Assembly (NCBI GenBank): GCA_964483045.1
Contig: CAYZZK010000047.1
Span: 1-7,505 of the forward strand
Reading direction: 5' to 3'
DNA length: 7,505 nt
Origin: JBBTYG01 sp964483045
GTDB lineage: Bacteria; Patescibacteriota; Minisyncoccia; UBA6257; 2-01-FULL-56-20
A program made the translations under genes and the position numbers. Shown piece after piece: positions 4,265 through 7,505 of this stretch. The stretch's first letter is position 1. Each line of letters starts with the position of its first letter. The notes under the pieces are model-generated. The model saw only the letters and a list, made by a program, of their open reading frames with translations. It made no database searches and was not told the DNA's origin.

Positions 4265-5653
4265 ATGCGCATTTTCGTTTCAGACATTCCGGAACAGGAA
4301 GGAAAGGAAGTGGAGCTTGCCGGGTGGGTTAGCGCTCGGCGCGATCACGGCAAGCTTATTTTTATCGATCTCCGCGACCGATCCGGCACCGCCCAAATCG
4401 TTTTAACTTCCAAAATTCCGGGCGCCACCGATCTGCGTCTTGAATACGTCGTGCGGATCAAGGGGATTGTTCAGAAGCGGCCGCTGGCGATGGTAAACGC
4501 TAAAATTCCGACGGGGCGTCACGAAGTCGGAGCGGTGTCGCTCGAAGTTCTGAATGCCGCCGAGGCGATGCCGATTTCGGTTGATACGGATGGGCTTGAA
4601 ATAAAGGAGGAAACGCGGCTCGCGTACCGCTATCTCGATCTTCGCCGCGAGCGGCTTCGGAAAAATTTGGAATTTCGCCACCGCACGATTAAATTCATCC
4701 GGAATTTTTTGAGCGATAAAAACTTTGTCGAAGTTGAGACGCCGATACTTACGAAATCAACGCCCGAAGGCGCGCGCGATTATTTGGTTCCATCGCGCTT
4801 ATATAACGGAAAATTCTACGCGCTTCCCCAGTCTCCGCAACAGTACAAACAGCTATTGATGGTCGGAGGATTGGAAAGATATTTTCAGATAGCCCGTTGC
4901 TTCCGCGACGAAGATACGCGCGGCGATCGCCAGCCCGAGTTTACGCAGCTCGATCTTGAGATGAGCTTTGTGGAGCAGGAAGAGGTGATGCAATTAAACG
5001 AAGAGCTCTTGATCGCGCTTATTAAAGCGTGCGCGCCGGAAAAAGAAATTCAAGAGATTCCGTTCCCGCGTATGTCATACAAGGACGCTATGGAGAAATA
5101 TAAAACGGATCGGCCTGACATCCGGAAAGGCAAAAATAACCCAAATCTTCTGGCATTTTGTTGGGTAATAGACTTCCCGTTTTTCGAGCAGTCCGACAAG
5201 GGCGGCTGGACATTCACTCATAATCCGTTTTCTGGACCGAAGCCGGAGTTCATGGCCGATCTTCTCGCGGACAAAAATATTCCAAACATTTTAACGACGC
5301 AGTATGATATTGTTTTGAATGGCTACGAGGTGGGCGGGGGAAGTATTCGCAACCACCAGCCAAGCGCCCTGAAGGCCGTGTTCAGGATTATGGGATTTAC
5401 GGACGCGCGCATACAAGCGAATTTTGGCCACATGCTCGAAGCGCTTTCCTACGGCGCGCCGCCGCACGGGGGCATCGCCTGGGGGCTCGATCGGCTTTTG
5501 ATGATTCTGCGCAATGAGCCGAACATCCGGGAAGTGATCGCCTTTCCGAAAACGGGCGATGCGGTTGATCCGATGATGAAATCGCCGAGCGAAGTGGACA
5601 AAGAACAGTTGAACGAGCTAGGATTAGAGCTAAAGAAGAAACCGAAAAAATAA
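4265..5653 (+). CDS. aspS: Aspartyl-tRNA synthetase, compact form without GAD domain
   Basis: AspRS charges tRNA-Asp with aspartate in the cytoplasm. The 462-aa product has the N-terminal OB-fold anticodon-binding domain (about 1-105; GWVSARRDHGKLIFIDLRDRSG), class II motif 1 near 145-165 (FVEVETP at 154-160), motif 2 FRDEDTRGDRQPEF from 213 and motif 3 GLDRLLMI from 407. The blocks are of bacterial type, yet bacterial AspRS is about 590 aa. The difference is the GAD insertion domain: here only 14 residues separate RPD285 from W300 of WVIDFPFFE, where the domain normally sits. H28 lies where non-discriminating AspRS enzymes (such as that of Pseudomonas aeruginosa) have His and E. coli has Leu, hinting that tRNA-Asn is also charged. 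It forms an operon with ndk, 11 bp downstream. Confidence 0.97.
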   Translation: MRIFVSDIPEQEGKEVELAGWVSARRDHGKLIFIDLRDRSGTAQIVLTSKIPGATDLRLEYVVRIKGIVQKRPLAMVNAKIPTGRHEVGAVSLEVLNAAEAMPISVDTDGLEIKEETRLAYRYLDLRRERLRKNLEFRHRTIKFIRNFLSDKNFVEVETPILTKSTPEGARDYLVPSRLYNGKFYALPQSPQQYKQLLMVGGLERYFQIARCFRDEDTRGDRQPEFTQLDLEMSFVEQEEVMQLNEELLIALIKACAPEKEIQEIPFPRMSYKDAMEKYKTDRPDIRKGKNNPNLLAFCWVIDFPFFEQSDKGGWTFTHNPFSGPKPEFMADLLADKNIPNILTTQYDIVLNGYEVGGGSIRNHQPSALKAVFRIMGFTDARIQANFGHMLEALSYGAPPHGGIAWGLDRLLMILRNEPNIREVIAFPKTGDAVDPMMKSPSEVDKEQLNELGLELKKKPKK

Positions 5654-5664
5654 AAAGATAAAAA

Positions 5665-6159
5665 ATGGAAAAAACATTGATTTTACTCAAGCCCGATGCG
5701 CTCGAGCGGGGGATTATCGGGGAAATCATCACTCGGTTTGAACGCGTGGGCGCAAAGATGGTGGGGCTAAAGCTTTTGGTGTCGGAGAAAAGCGCTGCTC
5801 GTCTGCATTACACAGATGATTTGGCGAAAAGGCGGGGCGAAAAAGTTAGGGATATTATGGTCAAGATGATTACGTCCGGCCCAATTGTTGCGATGGTTCT
5901 GGAAGGAGTTGAAATCGTAGAGGTGGCCCGCAAAATGGTGGGGGCGACGGAACCGAAAAGCGCGCTGCCGGGCACAATCCGCGGAGACTACGCGCACGTA
6001 TCATTCAAACACGCCGACGAAAAGGGAATCGGGATATTTAATTTGATTCATGCTTCCGGTACCGAGAAGGAAGCGAAAGAAGAGATAAAAGTGTGGTTCA
6101 GGCCGGAGGAACTTGTGAAGCACTCGCCCGCATACACAAAATTTACGATTAAGGAATAG
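5665..6159 (+). CDS. ndk: Nucleoside diphosphate kinase, long form
   Basis: NDK moves the gamma phosphate of an NTP to an NDP through a phosphohistidine, balancing nucleotide pools. The 164-aa product has LLKPDALERG (7-16), the ITSGPIVAMVLEG strand (69-81), GATEPKSALPGTIRGDY (93-109) and the active-site H129 in NLIHASG. The standard bacterial enzyme is about 140 aa. The excess lies in the stretch between GTIRGD and NLIHAS (AHVSFKHADEKGIGIF, 110-125), which resembles the version in many archaea and uncultured bacteria, and in a C-terminal tail after WF (144-145). It starts 11 bp after aspS with no Shine-Dalgarno site, so translation probably depends on the upstream gene or on an A-rich leader. 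A strong terminator follows. Confidence 0.96.
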   Translation: MEKTLILLKPDALERGIIGEIITRFERVGAKMVGLKLLVSEKSAARLHYTDDLAKRRGEKVRDIMVKMITSGPIVAMVLEGVEIVEVARKMVGATEPKSALPGTIRGDYAHVSFKHADEKGIGIFNLIHASGTEKEAKEEIKVWFRPEELVKHSPAYTKFTIKE

Positions 6160-6189
6160 AAAAAGGTGGACTTAGACAAATAAATTATG

Positions 6190-6226
6190 AAAACTGTTTT
6201 CGGAGTTCCGGAACAGTTTTTTATAT
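6190..6226. terminator. Strong terminator after ndk, probably bidirectional
   Basis: AAAACTGTT (6190-6198) pairs with AACAGTTTT (6212-6220), with an inner CGG/CCG stem (6201-6203/6208-6210) around AGTT. The T run continues to 6222. The A-rich left arm gives a T run on the minus strand, so it can also end the minus-strand gene that stops at 6243. Confidence 0.85.
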
Positions 6227-6242
6227 TCTTCGGGGTGGGCAA

Positions 6243-6512
6243 TTAAAATCCGAACTTCTCCTTTTTTGACGTCTCTCCTTTTGTCGCAGGGAGTGACGTT
6301 TTCAACTCTCCATACTGCTTCTCATATTCCTGAATTTTTGCTTGTAAAAGCAGCATTAAGCGTTTTGCATGCTTGGGAGTAGCAAGATAGCGGCGCGCGG
6401 AGTTCCCCGACATTACTAGGAACGAAAAATTTTCTTCATCAAAACCAATCTGCACATTCGACAAAGAAAATAGCTGAAGCTCCAAGTTAATTTGTAATTG
6501 TTGTTCTTCCAT
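6243..6512 (-). CDS. DUF3467 family protein
   Basis: This 89-aa protein fits the DUF3467 pattern, whose function is unknown. An N-terminal strand region SNVQIGFDEENFSFLVM (18-34) is followed by the conserved ATPKHAKRLMLLL (44-56) and the helix end IQEYEKQYGEL (60-70), then a charged Lys/Ser/Thr tail (71-89). Families of this kind appear next to phage, plasmid and regulatory genes, and also alone in Patescibacteria; the role is not established. The ATG at 6512 has no Shine-Dalgarno site. A TATAAT (6548-6543 on the minus strand) lies about 30 bp upstream. It converges on ndk with a shared terminator, and it is more AT-rich than the genes to its left, like the toxin-antitoxin genes to its right. 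Confidence 0.8.
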   Translation of the reverse strand: MEEQQLQINLELQLFSLSNVQIGFDEENFSFLVMSGNSARRYLATPKHAKRLMLLLQAKIQEYEKQYGELKTSLPATKGETSKKEKFGF

Positions 6513-6542
6513 TGATGTAAGTTTTAATTCGGCCTTTATGCC

Positions 6543-6548
6543 ATTATA
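6543..6548 (-). promoter_or_regulatory. -10 box for the DUF3467 gene
   Basis: A perfect TATAAT reads on the minus strand from 6548 to 6543, giving a likely start near 6537 and a leader of about 25 nt. There is no good -35 box and no TGn extension, so this rests on one hexamer. Confidence 0.35.
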
Positions 6549-6578
6549 GATGGCGTTGCACAGTAGGCTCGTCGTTCG

Positions 6579-6701
6579 ATGATTCGTTCTGTAGCGTTAG
6601 TGGGACGTGATTGGAACATTATACTCCAAGAGCTGAAAGAATGGCATTCTTTCGGGGCAGATATGAAAAAGGCCGAATCCAATGTGCCTATTAATGCTTG
6701 A
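6579..6701 (+). CDS. Possible small ORF of 40 residues
   Basis: An ATG at 6579 opens a 40-codon frame beginning MIRSVALVGRDWNIIL and ending at TGA 6699-6701, whose A is shared with an ATG at 6701 in the frame that leads into the antitoxin gene. The peptide is not low-complexity and contains an amphipathic-looking QELKEWHSF stretch, but I recognise no family. It has no Shine-Dalgarno site and contains the 19-bp palindrome. It may be a gene remnant or chance; the 4-bp overlap with the downstream frame is the only positive sign. Confidence 0.2.
   Translation: MIRSVALVGRDWNIILQELKEWHSFGADMKKAESNVPINA
6635..6653. promoter_or_regulatory. Perfect odd palindrome, possible operator
   Basis: GAAAGAATG (6635-6643) and CATTCTTTC (6645-6653) are perfect reverse complements around a single G. 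With one central base it cannot form a good RNA hairpin as written, so a site for a dimeric DNA-binding protein is more plausible. It lies about 130 bp before the antitoxin start. Confidence 0.35.
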
Positions 6702-6751
6702 TGGGATTAGAAACAATGCGGATTAACCGTCATCGGAAAAACAGGGTTAAA

Positions 6752-6760
6752 TGCTATAAT
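6752..6760 (+). promoter_or_regulatory. Extended -10 promoter of the toxin-antitoxin operon
   Basis: TGCTATAAT (6752-6760) is a perfect extended -10 (TGn plus TATAAT). The expected transcript start, 6-8 nt after the box, falls on or beside the A of the ATG at 6767. This points to a leaderless mRNA and argues against the longer reading frame that starts upstream at 6698 or 6701. No clear -35 is present. Confidence 0.65.
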
Positions 6761-6766
6761 GGATTC

Positions 6767-7249
6767 ATGGGTATAACCGAGCAGTTCCTTGCTTTTATTA
6801 TCAAAAATCTAAGCGGCAAGGTTACAAAAACACAATTAGTTAAGTTAATGTACTTAGCAGATCTGAAATCTGTTGAATTCACCGGAGAGCAAATTACAAA
6901 TGTAAAATGGATTCGATATACTTTCGGCCCTTACGATATGAAGTTAGATAAAAGACTTGCTCTTTTAGAAAAAGAAAATTACATCTGTGTTTCTGCAAAA
7001 AGCAAAACGAAAAATCACGACGAAATTTATTTTCTTTATTCATACAAGGGGCCAAGTGAAATCGAACTCGATATCGATGCAAATAGAAAGCAAATTATAA
7101 ATACGATCTTAGAACAATATGGAACTTTCACGCTTCAAGCCCTATTAGACCATGTTTATAATACTCCACCTATGTCAGGAGCTGAAAAAGGCCAAGAATT
7201 AGATCTAAACAAAATTTCGAAGTCGGATGTATCCAACAAAAAGAAATAA
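6767..7249 (+). CDS. Panacea-domain (DUF4065, SocA-like) antitoxin
   Basis: This 160-aa protein carries the Panacea/DUF4065 domain, known from the SocA proteolytic adaptor-antitoxin and from antitoxins that pair with many unrelated toxins. The N-terminal signature is present: GKVTKTQLVKLMYLADL (17-33), then the IRYTFGPYD block (49-57), followed by a helix-rich half with LEQYGTFTLQALLDHVYNTPPM (115-136) and a short Lys/Ser tail. The frame is open back to 6698, but those extra 23 residues look non-coding and the promoter points to 6767. The downstream PemK/MazF-like gene begins before this one ends, the usual antitoxin-first order. The gene is clearly more AT-rich than mnmA, aspS or ndk, consistent with transfer. 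Neutralisation of the neighbour is inferred. Confidence 0.85.
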   Translation: MGITEQFLAFIIKNLSGKVTKTQLVKLMYLADLKSVEFTGEQITNVKWIRYTFGPYDMKLDKRLALLEKENYICVSAKSKTKNHDEIYFLYSYKGPSEIELDIDANRKQIINTILEQYGTFTLQALLDHVYNTPPMSGAEKGQELDLNKISKSDVSNKKK

Positions 7250-7505
7250 TGTGCAGGCAAAAACCGTCAATATTAGAAAGCGAGATATTTTTAAGGTCTC
7301 GCTTAACCCATATGAAATCCGCTGTAAATATTGCGGTACTGTTAATAAGAAAAAAGCGCAGTGTTTAAATCAGAACTGTAAGAAAACCTTAATACTTGAT
7401 CAAAGCACAGGAGGTTACCGACCCGTGTTGGTAATTGCGACGCCGGTAATAAATCCTACGCAAAGAGATGAGGAGATCGTACTTGTAATTCCATTAACAA
7501 CGTCG
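7227..7505 (+). CDS. PemK/MazF-like toxin with zinc-ribbon insertion (partial, runs off window)
   Basis: The frame runs from ATG 7227 to the window end (93 codons, no stop). It has the N-terminal hallmarks of the PemK/MazF mRNA-cleaving toxin fold: IRKRDIFKVSLNP (16-28), where MazF has GDI..V.L.P; then GGYRPVLVIATP (62-73), where MazF has G.RP.LVIS; then VLVIPLTT (85-92), where MazF has VVPLT. Ordinary MazF has only about ten residues between the first two blocks. Here about 33 residues are present and include C33, C36, C46 and C51 (CxxC, then CxxxxC), a likely zinc ribbon. The start at 7227 overlaps the antitoxin gene by 23 bp; a GTG at 7251, just after the antitoxin stop, is the alternative. 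No clear Shine-Dalgarno site is seen, so coupled translation is likely. Catalytic residues of the C-terminal half are outside the window. Confidence 0.75.
   Translation, partial: MYPTKRNNVQAKTVNIRKRDIFKVSLNPYEIRCKYCGTVNKKKAQCLNQNCKKTLILDQSTGGYRPVLVIATPVINPTQRDEEIVLVIPLTTS

Larger units (their letters stand above)
6527..6678. repeat. Separated inverted repeat in the divergent gap
   Basis: ATTCGGCCTTT (6527-6537) and its exact reverse complement AAAGGCCGAAT (6668-6678) lie 130 bp apart. Each arm reads AAAGGCCGAAT in the direction of the gene it faces: the DUF3467 gene on the left and the antitoxin gene on the right. The left arm begins near the predicted transcript start of the DUF3467 gene. 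It could be a pair of operator half-regions or the edges of a small inserted piece; nothing more can be said from one copy. Confidence 0.45.

Noticed and set aside
5397..5732. 111-codon minus-strand frame over the aspS-ndk junction
   Set aside because: It is antisense to motif 3 of AspRS and the NDK start, and it is Arg/Ser/Pro-rich shadow coding.
1..7505. CRISPR array, insertion sequence or rRNA
   Set aside because: No regularly spaced repeats of CRISPR size, no transposase motifs with terminal repeats and no rRNA segments were seen on either strand.

Overview
The window looks like chromosomal DNA from a small-genome bacterium of the Candidate Phyla Radiation (Patescibacteria, probably Parcubacteria-like). 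This is inferred, because no rRNA or other marker gene is present. The reasons are short compact genes, short gaps, several genes whose promoters put the transcript start at or within about 10 nt of the start codon with no Shine-Dalgarno site, an aspartyl-tRNA synthetase without the bacterial GAD insertion domain, and a DUF3467-type protein.

Layout. Positions 1-95 are a GC-rich stretch with an imperfect inverted repeat and no confident gene, closed by a two-way terminator (95-126). A small zinc-ribbon protein (150-350, minus) and mnmA (498-1682, plus) diverge from a shared promoter region. mnmA and a convergent unknown membrane protein (1742-2329, minus) end on one shared hairpin (1698-1722). 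The membrane protein in turn diverges from a thioredoxin-reductase-like flavoprotein (2460-3383). A BtuR/CobO-type corrinoid adenosyltransferase (3406-3927) follows 22 bp later, probably in the same transcript.

Positions 3928-4264 hold no ordinary gene. They contain two similar structured RNA units in tandem, each ending in its own intrinsic terminator, followed by a clear promoter for aspS (4265-5653). ndk (5665-6159) follows aspS after 11 bp, and a strong terminator (6190-6226) ends this translation/nucleotide operon.

The right end (6243-7505) is visibly more AT-rich and looks like accessory DNA. It holds a DUF3467 protein on the minus strand, a gap of about 250 bp with inverted repeats, and a probable type II toxin-antitoxin operon. 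The operon has a Panacea/DUF4065 (SocA-like) antitoxin gene with an extended -10 promoter placed for a leaderless mRNA, overlapped by a PemK/MazF-like toxin gene that runs off the window. The toxin carries a four-cysteine zinc-ribbon-like insertion between its first two conserved strands.

The strongest candidates for something undescribed are this zinc-ribbon PemK-like toxin with its Panacea partner, and the tandem RNA units upstream of aspS.
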